Shown: positions 31,241 through 42,368, numbered from the stretch's first letter. The stretch: 53,403 nt of DNA from Enterorhabdus sp. P55 (GCF_009911695.1 NZ_QWKK01000008.1:1-53403); one strand, 5' to 3'. Numbers and translations are program-made. Notes: generated from the letters alone by a model not told the origin.

Positions 31241-34200
31241 CTAGGCGATCATCACGGATCGACCGAAGAGCTCCTGGATCTCCGAGCGCATCACCGCCGA
31301 ACGGGCGTCTACCGTCACCGGCAGCTCAGCACGGAAGCGGCGGCCGTCGGCCTGGTTCACGAACAGCACCACGCCATCGCGCCCCGGGTAGGACTGGAGG
31401 ATCCGATTGAGCCGCAGCGACTTCGTCTGGTTGAACTCGGCCGAGGACACGCGCAGCTCCAGGTGGGCAGGCAGCGCGTCCTCCTCCCGCAGCTCGACGG
31501 CCTCCATCTCGAAGGCCATGATCTGGCTGCCGCGGTCGTTGACCTCGAACTTGCCCTTCACCTTCACGATGGCGTCATCCTGGATGGCCGCGGCGTTCTC
31601 GTCGTACTTGAAGCAGATGCACTCCACGTGGCCCGTCGTATCCTCCAGCGTGAAGGTGGCCATCTTGGTGCCGCGCTTCGTCAGCTTGACCACCACGTTG
31701 GACACCATGCCCACGAACACGGCCGACTTGATCTCCTTGGTGCGCTCGGCCAGGTCGGCCAGGGCGAACTTCGTCATGCGGGAGAGCAGGCCCTCGTAGG
31801 GCTGCAGCGGATGCTCGGACACGTAGATGCCCATGATCTCCTTCTCGTAGGTCAGCTTCGTGCGCTTGTCCCACTCCACGCCGTCAGGATCGGGCACCTC
31901 CTCCTGGAAGCCCGAGTCGGCGTCGTCGGCGAACAGGTCGAACATCGACACCTGGCCGGCGTCGCGGTCCTTCTGGCGCTTGGCCGCGCCCTCGAGCAGC
32001 GGGGTGTCCTCCACGAAGTGCATCATCTGCTTGCGCGTGTAGCCGGTCGAGTCGAAGGCGCCGCCCTTGATGAGCGCCTCCAGGGTCTTGCGGTTGTAGG
32101 CCTTGGTGTCCACGCGGTTCACGAAGTCGTGCAGCGACGAGAACGGGCCGTTGGCCTCACGCTCGGCGATGATGGCGTCGGCCACGGACTGGCCCACGCC
32201 GCGCACGCCCACCAATCCGAAGCGAATGCCCTCCGCGACGGGGGTGAACTCCGCGCGCGACGAGTTGATGTCCGGGGGCAGCACCGGGGTGCCGTTGTGG
32301 TTGCAGCTGGAGATGTAGCGGATGAGCCGGTCGGTGTTGCCCATGTAGCTGGTGAGCACCGCGGCCATGAAGTCGTTCGGGTAGTGGGCCTTCAGGTAGG
32401 CCGTGCGCATCACCAGGATGGCGTAGGCGGCCGAGTGGGACTTGTTGAAGGCGTACTTCGCGAACTTCTCGGCGTCATCCCAGATGCGCTCGGCGATCTC
32501 CAGCGCGAAGCCGTTCTGCACCGCGCCGTTGTTCCAGTCCTCCTGGAGCTGGCGCATGACGTCGATCTTCTTCTTGCCCATGGCCTTGCGCAGCTTGTCG
32601 GCTTTGCCGGCGGAGAAGCCGGACATGGCCATGGACACCTGCATGATCTGCTCCTGGTAGACCATGGTGCCGAAGGTCTCCTCCAGGATGGGGCGCAGGC
32701 GATCGTCGTAGTAGTGGGCCGGCGTCTTGCCGCTGGCCACCTGGATGTAGTCCTCCACCATGCCGGACTCGAGCGGGCCTGGGCGGTTGAGCGCGATGGA
32801 GGCCACGACGTCGGAGAAGCGCGTGGGGGGCAGGCGCTTGAACAGGCTCACGTACAGCGCACCCTCCACCTGGAACAGGCCGTCCATGTTGCCCGACTGC
32901 ATGAGCTTGAAGGCCAGCTCGTCGTCGGTGGGAATCTCCTCGGGGACGATCTTCTCGCCCGTGCGCTCCTCGATGTTGCGGCACGCGATGGACAGCACGT
33001 CCAAGGTGCGCAGGCCCAGGAAGTCCATCTTCAGCAGGCCCAGGTCAGGCGTGTAGTGGCCGTCGTACTGGGTGATGATGCCGCCGCCCTTGGTGTCACG
33101 TTTCATGGGCACGTGGTCGCTCATGGGATCGCGGCAGATGATGGTGGCGCAGGCGTGCACGCCCTCGCCGCGCACATGGCCCTCGATGGAGCGAGCCGCG
33201 TCGATGATGGTCTTCACGTCCGGGTCGGTGTCGTAGGCCTTCTTGAGGTCGGGGTTGGTGTCGAGGGCCTTGTCGATGGTGATGCCCAGCTCGTCGCCGA
33301 TCATCTTGCAGATGCGGTCGCCCAGGCCGAAGGCAGCCTTGCGGGCGTCGTCGGCGGAGAGCCCGGCCCCCAGCTGCAGGGTGCCCGAGAGCACGCGGGC
33401 CGTGTCGCGCACGGCGTTCTTGGCCTGGAGCGTGCCGAAGGTGATCACCTGGGACACGTGATCCTCGCCGTAGACGTCCTTGATGTGCTGGATCACCTCT
33501 TCGCGACGACCCTGCTCGAAGTCGACGTCGATATCGGGCATCTCCACGCGCTCGGGCGAGAGGAAGCGCTCGAACAGCAGGCCGTTGCTCAGCGGATCGA
33601 GGTCGGTGATGCCCATGGCGTAGGCCACGATGGCGCCAGCGGCCGAGCCACGGCCCGGGCCCACGCCGATGCCCTGGGAGCGGGCCCACTCGATGTACTC
33701 CTGCACGATGAGGAAGTACGCCGGGAAGCCCTGCTGGATGATGATGCCCATCTCGTAGTCGGCACGCTCCTGGGCCTCGGCGGGCACCGGGTCGCCATAG
33801 CGCTTGACGAGGCCCTCTTGCACGCGCTTGCGGAACCACGACTCCTCGGTCTCGCCCTCAGGCAGGGGAAAGCGCGGCAGGATGGAGTCGCGCTCAAGCA
33901 CCACGTCGCACTTCGCAGCCAGCTCCACGGTGTTGTCGCAGGCCTCGGGGAAGTCGGCGAGCGCCGCGCGCATCTCCTCCTCGGTCTTCATGTAGAACTG
34001 GTCGTTCTCGAACTTCATGCGCTTCTCGTCGTTGATGAGGGAGCCGGTGCCGATGCACAGCATGATGTCCTGGGCGCGCGCGTCTTCCTTGGTGAGGTAG
34101 TGGAAGTCGTTGGTGGCGATGGTCTTGAGGCCGGCCTCGTGGGCCACGCGGGTGAGTTGGTGGTTCAGCTCGTTCTGGGTGAGGCCCGCGTCGGTGCGCA

Positions 34201-34747
34201 GGCCTTGGTCCTGCAGCTCGATGTAGAAGTCGCCCTCGTCGAAGCAGCTGGCGAACTTCCGGGCCCACTCGACGGCGTCCTCGAAGCGGCGGTCGTCGAG
34301 CAGCTTGGGGATGATGCCGGCGATGCAGGCCGACGAGCCGATGATGCCGTGGCCGTACTTCTGCAGCATGGAGAAGGTGGTGCGCGGCTTGTAGTAGAAG
34401 TTGTCCACGTGGGACTCGCTCACGAGCTTCAGCAGGTTGTGGTAGCCCTCGTTGTTCTTCGCCAGCAGCAGCAGGTGGTAGAGCCGGGGCTTCACGTCCT
34501 TGCGCAGGGACTCGTCGGTGGTGAAGTACACCTCGCAGCCGAAGATGGGCTTCACGCGCTTGCCCGTCTCGGCCTCCACCGCGTCGCAGGCGTCGGAGAG
34601 CTCCACCATGCCGGACATGACGCCGTGGTCGGTGACGGCCACCGCCGGCATGTCCAGGTCGGCGGCACGACGCACCATGTCCTTGATGTGCGTGAGGCCG
34701 TCGAGCAGGGAGTACTCGGTATGGTTGTGCAAGTGGACGAATGCCAT
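31241..34747 (-). CDS. dnaE: DNA polymerase III alpha subunit
   Basis: DnaE is the replicative polymerase. The 1168-residue protein has an N-terminal PHP domain (FVHLHNHTEYSLLDG, VAVTDHGVMSG), the C-family catalytic motif MPDIDVDFEQGRREEV, LKMDFLGLRTLDVL, helix-hairpin-helix residues near GLVGVRGVGQSVADAI and a C-terminal OB fold around FVGMVSNVVVKLTKRG. Size is typical of DnaE1. ATG 34747 is the start because HLHNH must lie at the N-terminus. Its upstream flank borders the lower-GC mcr island, divergently oriented. Confidence 0.96.
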   Translation of the reverse strand: MAFVHLHNHTEYSLLDGLTHIKDMVRRAADLDMPAVAVTDHGVMSGMVELSDACDAVEAETGKRVKPIFGCEVYFTTDESLRKDVKPRLYHLLLLAKNNEGYHNLLKLVSESHVDNFYYKPRTTFSMLQKYGHGIIGSSACIAGIIPKLLDDRRFEDAVEWARKFASCFDEGDFYIELQDQGLRTDAGLTQNELNHQLTRVAHEAGLKTIATNDFHYLTKEDARAQDIMLCIGTGSLINDEKRMKFENDQFYMKTEEEMRAALADFPEACDNTVELAAKCDVVLERDSILPRFPLPEGETEESWFRKRVQEGLVKRYGDPVPAEAQERADYEMGIIIQQGFPAYFLIVQEYIEWARSQGIGVGPGRGSAAGAIVAYAMGITDLDPLSNGLLFERFLSPERVEMPDIDVDFEQGRREEVIQHIKDVYGEDHVSQVITFGTLQAKNAVRDTARVLSGTLQLGAGLSADDARKAAFGLGDRICKMIGDELGITIDKALDTNPDLKKAYDTDPDVKTIIDAARSIEGHVRGEGVHACATIICRDPMSDHVPMKRDTKGGGIITQYDGHYTPDLGLLKMDFLGLRTLDVLSIACRNIEERTGEKIVPEEIPTDDELAFKLMQSGNMDGLFQVEGALYVSLFKRLPPTRFSDVVASIALNRPGPLESGMVEDYIQVASGKTPAHYYDDRLRPILEETFGTMVYQEQIMQVSMAMSGFSAGKADKLRKAMGKKKIDVMRQLQEDWNNGAVQNGFALEIAERIWDDAEKFAKYAFNKSHSAAYAILVMRTAYLKAHYPNDFMAAVLTSYMGNTDRLIRYISSCNHNGTPVLPPDINSSRAEFTPVAEGIRFGLVGVRGVGQSVADAIIAEREANGPFSSLHDFVNRVDTKAYNRKTLEALIKGGAFDSTGYTRKQMMHFVEDTPLLEGAAKRQKDRDAGQVSMFDLFADDADSGFQEEVPDPDGVEWDKRTKLTYEKEIMGIYVSEHPLQPYEGLLSRMTKFALADLAERTKEIKSAVFVGMVSNVVVKLTKRGTKMATFTLEDTTGHVECICFKYDENAAAIQDDAIVKVKGKFEVNDRGSQIMAFEMEAVELREEDALPAHLELRVSSAEFNQTKSLRLNRILQSYPGRDGVVLFVNQADGRRFRAELPVTVDARSAVMRSEIQELFGRSVMIA

Positions 34748-35184
34748 GGATGCGCCTCGCAGGTGATCAGGGCGCCGGGATGCGTTTGGGGGAGGTGTGG
34801 CGCAGGGGGATTTTTCGGTAAGCCATGATACCAGCAAAGCCGCTCCCCCGCCCCCGAACAAACCATGGAGATTGGACGAAGCCGAGGAGCGTCCAGAACT
34901 ACCCGCCCGTTAAACTCTGAATCAATTGAGCAGAGGGGGAAACGTTTGAACTAATCAGCCCAGCCACCCACAGTCGGAGGCAATGTGTCGCAACACCTCG
35001 AGACCGTCCCCTGCCCCCCCGAATTCCCCGATCGCAACTGTGCAGGAAAAGCTTTGTCATCACGTAGACGAACGATACGCTGGATGGTATTTTGCCTATG
35101 AGAGTCGCTCAGCACAGGGAAATTTGCGTTCACTTATACCGAACCATCCGATCGAGAATAAAGATCAAGTCAGGAGCATCGTCG
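34748..35184. other. 437-bp interval at the left border of the mcr island
   Basis: Composition shifts from GC-rich to nearly balanced around 34890. A frame at 34983-35312 overlaps mcrB and has no family resemblance, so it is not called. The dnaE promoter is presumably near 34750-34870 and the mcrB promoter just upstream of 35185, but neither shows a clear hexamer pair. Confidence 0.5.
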
Positions 35185-37419
35185 ATGGGCCAGCCGACAT
35201 TTCAATGGATTCCCGTCTACAAAGTCATTGCCGAGGAAATCCAAAAGAGGAATACCCCTCGCGGCCGCGAAGAGCTGCTCGACATCTGTGCCGAGTGTCT
35301 GGGAAAAGATGACTGGGAGTACGTTGACCCGCTTGCAATATTCCTTGCGTTCAATCGCTCCGGGAAAAACAACAATCTGCAGCGCGCGAAGCAAATTCGC
35401 TCTCTCATGAAGGCGTTCGAAATTGAGCTCCCCTTCGATGACGACCTAAGCGGCATCCCAACAACTTACCAGCGGTTCGGCATAATAGCCCACAATGCCG
35501 ACGATGCCGAAAAGAGCTGGGATCTCTTCGGTCTTATCCTCAATGGGGATGACCAGATATTGGAAAACGAATCATTCCTTGAAATGATGGATCAGGTAGC
35601 TGCATTTAACGGCAACAGGCATTTTAACGATCTTACAAAAATCCTGTATATGATTAACCCCCGCGTTTTCTTTCCCCTCCACCACTCCAACAACGATTTG
35701 GTCAGAGATCGTTATGGAGTGGACTGCAGAATTATCCATCATTCGGCAAAGGGATACGCTGAGTTCATTAAGCAGCTCAAAGATGCCCCCGCTGAAAAGT
35801 TCTGGCTCCTATCTAACTCAGCTGATCCCCACCTCGGCAATGGCATCAATGCTCAGATAGATCCCGAATCGCCCTCAGCCTCCCGAGCTCCACAAGGTAG
35901 GAACATCATTTTGTATGGCCCTCCCGGCACCGGCAAGACCTACAGTGTGCCAGCAGCCGCGTGGCTCATAGCTAATGGAAAAGAATGCTCTCTCGACAGC
36001 CTTCGTGACCTTTCCCCGGAAGATCACGAAGCAGCTAAACAATGGTATAATGCGCAGCTACAAAAGCCCGATGGACAGATCGCCTTCACCACCTTTCATC
36101 AATCATATGGCTATGAGGAATTCATTGAGGGCATTCGTCCCGTCATTGCCGAAGAGAGCCCCGAAAGCGACGGCAGTTTGTCCTATTGCCACGAAGACGG
36201 CATTTTCAAATCTTTTTGCAAGCGGGCTTCTCAGCCCATTGTCTTAGGAGGGGCCGAACGCCTCGGGCTCAACAGCAATCCAACCGTGTGGAAGGTGTCG
36301 CTCGACGGCACCGGGCCTAACCCCATTCGCGCCGACTGCCTCGAAAACGGCCACATCCGCATCGGATGGGACGAGTACGGCCCTGTCATCACCGACGGGA
36401 TAGACTACAAGCACGGCGGCAAGGGAATACTCAACTACTTCACAAACGTCATGCGTTCGGGCGACATTGTGCTCTCATGCTACTCTGCCACGACTGTCGA
36501 CGCAATCGGCGTTATAACTGGCGACGCTGAATGGCACGAGGAGTATGATCGCCTCAAACGGCAGCGAGAGGTGAATTGGCTCGTAAAGGACCTCTCCCTC
36601 AATATCGTCGAGCAATTCAACGCGCCCACCATGACGCTCTCGACTATCTACCGCTCAAAGGTAAGCGCCGGGGACATTTTGAAGGTTGTCGAGAGAGAAA
36701 GCGGTGGTGAGATAGCATCACCTAATGACAATTCGTATATCTTTGTTATTGACGAGATTAACCGCGGAAATATCTCCAAGATATTCGGAGAGCTCATCAC
36801 TCTTATTGAAGAGTCGAAACGAGCAGGCCTCGCCGATGAACAGCGAGCTGTCCTCCCTTACACCAAGGAGGTCTTCTCAGTCCCTGCAAACGTCACTATT
36901 CTTGGCACCATGAACATGGCAGATCGATCTCTGACTCAGCTTGACGCAGCTCTGCGCCGACGCTTTAAGTTTATCGAACTTGCTCCCAACCCATCAGCCA
37001 TCAAGCCCCAAAACATCGAGAGCACCGAGGGGCCCATCAACCTCAGCTCTATTCTAAGCGCGATGAATGCGCGCATTGCAGCCCTCTATGATCAGGATCA
37101 CCTCATCGGCCATTCCTATTTCATAGGCACCAAAACTTTCAAAGATCTACGGCAGCGTTTCAGTCAAAACATCCTTCCCTTACTCCAAGAGTACTTCTAC
37201 GATGATTACGACAAGATCCGGCTTGTGCTGAACGATAGCAGCGACGCGGAAGGCTTCATCGTCAAGAGGCAGATAGAAGGAAAATACCTGGGCAATCTCG
37301 GGAATGTGGCCGCACCGCTAATGGTCAGCGATAGCGCCCAATGGGAGCCACGGCACTTTATGGCCATCTACGAAGAGACGCCACTTAAAGTCAGGCCAAC
37401 CAGCGTAAAACAAGGATGA
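35185..37419 (+). CDS. mcrB: McrB-type AAA+ restriction motor with domain inserted in the AAA+ module
   Basis: McrB proteins form hexameric GTPase motors that bind modified DNA and drive the McrC nuclease. In this 744-residue protein an unrecognised N-terminal domain (1-235) precedes Walker A LYGPPGTGKTYS (about 242-253). Walker B FVIDEINRGNISKIFGELI follows only near 517, and the MNMADRS motif with LDAALRRRFKF near 573. The gap holds an extra domain of about 150 residues (355-505, VWKVSLDGTGPNPIRADC, IRIGWDEYG, MRSGDIVLSCYS, IGVITGDAEW) that looks like an EVE/PUA-type modified-base reader. ATG 35185 follows AGGAG. GC is well below the flanks, suggesting transfer. mcrC starts 12 bases downstream. 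Confidence 0.85.
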   Translation: MGQPTFQWIPVYKVIAEEIQKRNTPRGREELLDICAECLGKDDWEYVDPLAIFLAFNRSGKNNNLQRAKQIRSLMKAFEIELPFDDDLSGIPTTYQRFGIIAHNADDAEKSWDLFGLILNGDDQILENESFLEMMDQVAAFNGNRHFNDLTKILYMINPRVFFPLHHSNNDLVRDRYGVDCRIIHHSAKGYAEFIKQLKDAPAEKFWLLSNSADPHLGNGINAQIDPESPSASRAPQGRNIILYGPPGTGKTYSVPAAAWLIANGKECSLDSLRDLSPEDHEAAKQWYNAQLQKPDGQIAFTTFHQSYGYEEFIEGIRPVIAEESPESDGSLSYCHEDGIFKSFCKRASQPIVLGGAERLGLNSNPTVWKVSLDGTGPNPIRADCLENGHIRIGWDEYGPVITDGIDYKHGGKGILNYFTNVMRSGDIVLSCYSATTVDAIGVITGDAEWHEEYDRLKRQREVNWLVKDLSLNIVEQFNAPTMTLSTIYRSKVSAGDILKVVERESGGEIASPNDNSYIFVIDEINRGNISKIFGELITLIEESKRAGLADEQRAVLPYTKEVFSVPANVTILGTMNMADRSLTQLDAALRRRFKFIELAPNPSAIKPQNIESTEGPINLSSILSAMNARIAALYDQDHLIGHSYFIGTKTFKDLRQRFSQNILPLLQEYFYDDYDKIRLVLNDSSDAEGFIVKRQIEGKYLGNLGNVAAPLMVSDSAQWEPRHFMAIYEETPLKVRPTSVKQG

Positions 37420-37431
37420 CCTAGACCTGCC

Positions 37432-38746
37432 ATGAAGGATACCTTGACTCTGTTTGAGTACGACCATCTCTGCACCGACGACGGAGCAGAAGACACCATT
37501 TTTATCGACAGTGACGCCTTCAATGCCCTTGAATTGTTCCTTTGCTCCCAAGCCGCTAACGAGAACATCAACGCGGAGGAGACACATGCGGTGTTTCGCT
37601 TCTCCAGCCGGCGGGGACGGAAAACACTCGCTGCTCAGAATTACGTCGGTGTTATCTCTGCTGGCAACACAGAAATTGAGATATTGCCCAAAATTGGCAA
37701 AAAAATCCGGTACTGCGATTCCGAATACGAGCGTGTACGTCGCACGTTTCTTGCTATGCTGCAAGAATTGCGAGACGCCCCTTTCAAGAACCTGGGCTGC
37801 GCAGAATTGACAACGGCCAGGATGCCCTTGTTTGAGATATTCATTTCAGCATTTCTCAATGAGGTGAGCAAGGTTGTCCGAAGTGGCCTAAGATCCGATT
37901 ACCAAGACTGGTCGGGAAACGAGCGCTTCCTGAGGGGGGCGACTCAACTTTTCCGAGCAGCTACGTCTCAATCACGCCAACAGCTCTCGCTTTGCTGTGG
38001 AGTACAGCGTCTATCACGTGAATCGACCTGAAAATCGCCTGATTAAGACAGCTTTACAGTTCGCGGCACGACGGTCGCAGAACCCACTTAACCGGCGACG
38101 TATCAAAATTGCCTCAGATCACCTCTCTGATGTTGAACCTAGCACCAATCCCCGCGCCGATTTCGCAGCCTGCAAGAGCGACCGCAACATGACCCACTAT
38201 GCCAGCGCGCTCGCCTGGTGTCGCATCTTCTTAGCCAGCGAAGCACCTGTCCCCTTTCCCGGCATCATTGCCGCCGATGCCCTGCTGTTTCCCATGGATC
38301 GAATCTTCGAGAACTACGTAGCCGCCCAGTTGCGCCGCGCTTGCGCATCGATCGGCATTATCATGCAGTCCCAAGACCATGGCAAGTATTTGTTCGATGA
38401 ACCAAAGCGATACCATTTGCGTCCTGACCTTGTCGCCACGAACGACAATCGCACAGTCATTCTGGACACCAAGTGGAAGCTGCCAATAAATGGCAAGCCA
38501 GCCCAGGGGGACATGTACCAGATGCTCGCCTACGCGATTCGCTATGGGGCCGATCACGTGGTGCTCGTGTACCCAACCACCATCGACAGCCCCAGTGGAA
38601 AGAGGCAATCTCATCGCATCGACATCTCGGGAAGAGCCACCTGGATACATACTTATTTTTATTCCCTTCCCGAGATTACCGCCGGAAATGACGAGCATTA
38701 TGACGGCGCACAGGAACTAGCTGGTTTTATTTACGGCCTCTTCTAG
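37432..38746 (+). pseudogene. mcrC: McrC nuclease gene interrupted by a frameshift at a G6 tract
   Basis: McrC is the PD-(D/E)xK nuclease partner of McrB. The first frame encodes 199 residues, good McrC up to RSDYQDWSGNERFLRG, then turns to unrelated sequence and stops near 38031. Continuing one base ahead, the next frame reads LNFSEQLRLNHANSSRF, VNRPENRLIKTAL, LLFPMDRIFENYVA and the nuclease motif RPDLVATNDNRTVILDTKWK in outline, ending at 38746. Removing one G from the G6 run at 37934-37939 yields FLRGRLNFSEQ and a continuous protein of about 437 residues. It may be a phase-off allele, a recent pseudogene or a sequencing error. Confidence 0.85.
37934..37939 (+). other. G6 homopolymer at the mcrC frameshift
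   Basis: Six G in a row at the exact codon where the McrC reading frame breaks. Five G would restore the frame (FLRGRLNF), so slippage at this tract explains the interruption. Confidence 0.8.
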
Positions 38747-38857
38747 CATCCATGTCGCCAACGCTTGCCGCAGGCTCCCAGCCTCCATCAGCCCCTAGCC
38801 CACAGGCGCCTATGCTAATATGGCCTTGACAGCATGATCGATGCGAGGTGATTGCAC

Positions 38858-39115
38858 ATGCCGGAGATCTCTCTGTTCAGAGGCATTCGGGTCACTATGT
38901 ACTATAGTGACCACAATCCTCCCCATTTCCATGCGGAGTGTGGCAGCTATAAGTGCCTGGTGGACATCGCGGCCGGCTGCGTCCTCAACGGCTCCCTCCC
39001 GGCACGGCAGCTGAAGCTTATTCTCGCGTGGAACGAGCTGCATCGAGACGAGCTCATGCAGAACTGGGAGCTCGCCAAGGAAAACCGTGTCCTCAACCAG
39101 ATCAATCCGCTGTAG
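38858..39115 (+). CDS. DUF4160 domain protein
   Basis: The 85-residue protein matches the DUF4160 pattern: PEISLFRGIRVTMYYSDHNPPHFHAE, with the conserved Asp-His and HFH residues, then a helical C-terminus (LKLILAWNELHRDELMQNWE). The family is of unknown function and commonly sits next to DUF2442 genes, as here. ATG 38858 has GCGAGGTG upstream. A possible -35 TTGACA at 38826 and AT-rich sequence lie just ahead. It follows the mcr island and may belong to the same mobile segment, though its GC content is nearer the chromosome average. Confidence 0.82.
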   Translation: MPEISLFRGIRVTMYYSDHNPPHFHAECGSYKCLVDIAAGCVLNGSLPARQLKLILAWNELHRDELMQNWELAKENRVLNQINPL

Positions 39116-39124
39116 GGAGCACTT

Positions 39125-39424
39125 ATGCAGACCGACTATTTCCCGACGGTAGTGCAAGCCGTAGCCGGCCCCGAGAAAACGGTGTACGCCTACTTCTCCG
39201 ACGGCCGTATCACCCACTTCGATCTGAGCGACCTCATCGCCGAAGGTGGCGTATTCGCGCAGCTCGCCGATGATGACCTCTTTGCCAGCGCGCTCACCGT
39301 CCTCAACGACACCGTCGCCTGGGACGTGAGCGGGCGCTACGACCCCGCCACCTGCATCGATCTCGACCCTTTCACCGTGTATGCGGCGGAGCGGGTTTCC
39401 GATCCCCTGGAGGATGTCGCGTAA
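39125..39424 (+). CDS. DUF2442 domain protein
   Basis: The 99-residue protein matches DUF2442: FPTVVQAVAGPEKTVYAYFSDG in outline, FDLSDLIAEGGVFAQLADDDLF, and VAWDVSGRYDPATCIDLDP. It starts nine bases after the DUF4160 stop, with GGGAGCACTT upstream, so the two are co-transcribed. DUF4160-DUF2442 pairs have the size and layout of toxin-antitoxin modules, but I know of no settled function. Confidence 0.82.
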   Translation: MQTDYFPTVVQAVAGPEKTVYAYFSDGRITHFDLSDLIAEGGVFAQLADDDLFASALTVLNDTVAWDVSGRYDPATCIDLDPFTVYAAERVSDPLEDVA

Positions 39425-39502
39425 CACGACCCGCAAGTCAGGCTGACTCCCGAGCATTCCCCAAGGCCAGCCTCGCATCCGTCCCTCATCCCCGAAAACT
39501 CA

Positions 39503-39532
39503 AAGGGGGCGCCCCCATCGGAGCGCCCCCTT
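39503..39532 (-). terminator. Rho-independent terminator of the atp operon
   Basis: Leftward, AAGGGGGCGC (39532-39523) pairs with GCGCCCCCTT (39512-39503) over a ten-base loop and is followed by TGAGTTTTC. It lies 27 bases after the atpC stop and faces the DUF2442 gene, so it may also serve the opposite strand. Confidence 0.8.
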
Positions 39533-39558
39533 CAAACAGGCTCTTTCGGAAAAGAGTA

Positions 39559-39993
39559 TTACTGGGCGGCCTCGCTTGCCACCTTGAGCTGCAGGTCGTA
39601 CCACGCCATGTGGTTCTGGCAGTTCTCCAGGGCCACACGGGCCTGCTCGGTGTCCTGGCCCTCCAGATCCTCGATCTGCTGGCGCAGGGCCTCGGCCTTC
39701 TCCTTGACCTCCTCGACGTCAAGCGTGTCGAGGTCGGTGCCGAAGCGGCCGAGCACCGTCAGCGTGTCACGGTACACCTGAGCGGCGCCCTCGTAGAGCA
39801 GGAAGCGACGCCGATCGTTGCCGGCTTCATCCAGCCAGAGGGTCAGCACGCCCTGCTTGTCCGCGGACACGAGCATCTCGTGCCCCGGCAGGACGCCGTA
39901 GCCGCCTTCCGCGCCGGGAACCGACGCGTAGTGGATCTCACCGGAGAACAGCTCGCGGGTGGGAATGGCCACCGTGCAGCGAAGGGTTGCCAT
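39559..39993 (-). CDS. atpC: F1Fo ATP synthase epsilon subunit
   Basis: The epsilon subunit is part of the central stalk and modulates ATPase activity. The 144-residue protein has the N-terminal beta sandwich (VAIPTRELFSGEIHYASVPGAEGGYGVLPGH in outline) and a C-terminal helical hairpin (VEEVKEKAEALRQQIEDLEG). It is the last gene of the operon, two bases after the atpD stop. Confidence 0.95.
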   Translation of the reverse strand: MATLRCTVAIPTRELFSGEIHYASVPGAEGGYGVLPGHEMLVSADKQGVLTLWLDEAGNDRRRFLLYEGAAQVYRDTLTVLGRFGTDLDTLDVEEVKEKAEALRQQIEDLEGQDTEQARVALENCQNHMAWYDLQLKVASEAAQ

Positions 39994-39995
39994 GC

Positions 39996-41438
<1,443 letters not shown>

Positions 41439-42368
41439 TTATTCCTCCAAAGCTGCGGCGCCGCCAACGATCTCGGTGATCTCGGTGGTGATCGCGCCCT
41501 GGCGCACGCGGTTGTACACGCGGGTCAGGGTGGAGACCATCTCGTTAGCGTTGTCGGTAGCCGACTTCATTGCGTTGCGGCGAGCGCCTTGTTCGCCCGC
41601 AGCGGAATCGAGAAGTGCGAAGTAGAAGGCGTTGCGCAGGTAGGCCTGCATCAGGTACCGCATGACGGACTCCGCATCCGGCTCGAAGTCGAGGTCTCCC
41701 GGAGGGATGGTGTCATCCTTCTCGCGGAAGCTCGCGAAGACGTCCTCCTCCTTGGGCTTGAGGCCCAAAAGGTCAGCGTAGGACTGCTGGTTCACGGGCA
41801 GCACCTGCTGCTCGACCAGGCGCTGCTCAGCGGCGTTCTTCGCGTGGTTGTACACGATGATCGCCTCGTCGAGCGTGCCCTCGCGGTAGCCCTCGGCCAG
41901 GTAAGCGGAGATCTGGGCCGCCTCCTCGTAGGTGGGGTCGGCGGAAAGCCCCTGGAACTCCATCACCGGCTTGATGTTGCGGTAGCTGAAATAGCCCAGG
42001 GCCTTCTTGCCGCACGCAACAACCTCGACCTCGACGCCCTGGCGCTCCTTCTCGCGGATGAGCTTCTCGGCGTGGCGCAGCACGTTGCTGTTGAAGCCGC
42101 CGGCCAGGCCGCGGTCAGAGGTGACCACGACCACCAGCGCGCGCTTGACCTCGTCATGAACCTGGAGCAGGGGCTCGGAGTCCATCGGGGCGTGCTTCGC
42201 CGCGTTGATGAGCATGTCCGAGACGGCCATGGCCCAGGGCAGCGCGTCGTTCACCCGCTCGGTGGCCCGGCGGATCTTCGCAGCCGCGACCATCTCCATG
42301 GTGCGCGTGATCTGCTTCGTCGAGGCGACGGAGTTGATTCGCCGTTCTATGTCGTGAAGGTTGGGCAT
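41439..42368 (-). CDS. atpG: F1Fo ATP synthase gamma subunit
   Basis: The gamma subunit is the rotating shaft. The 309-residue protein begins LHDIERRINSVASTKQITRTMEMVAAAKIRRA in outline and ends LTRVYNRVRQGAITTEITEIVGGAAAL, the long N- and C-terminal helices of the coiled coil. SDRGLAGGFNSNVLR is the central conserved segment. About 20 residues longer than the E. coli protein, as in many actinobacteria. Confidence 0.97.
   Translation of the reverse strand: MPNLHDIERRINSVASTKQITRTMEMVAAAKIRRATERVNDALPWAMAVSDMLINAAKHAPMDSEPLLQVHDEVKRALVVVVTSDRGLAGGFNSNVLRHAEKLIREKERQGVEVEVVACGKKALGYFSYRNIKPVMEFQGLSADPTYEEAAQISAYLAEGYREGTLDEAIIVYNHAKNAAEQRLVEQQVLPVNQQSYADLLGLKPKEEDVFASFREKDDTIPPGDLDFEPDAESVMRYLMQAYLRNAFYFALLDSAAGEQGARRNAMKSATDNANEMVSTLTRVYNRVRQGAITTEITEIVGGAAALEE

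Noticed and set aside
34983-35312. 109-residue plus-strand frame ahead of mcrB
   Set aside because: It overlaps the start of mcrB in another frame and shows no family features.
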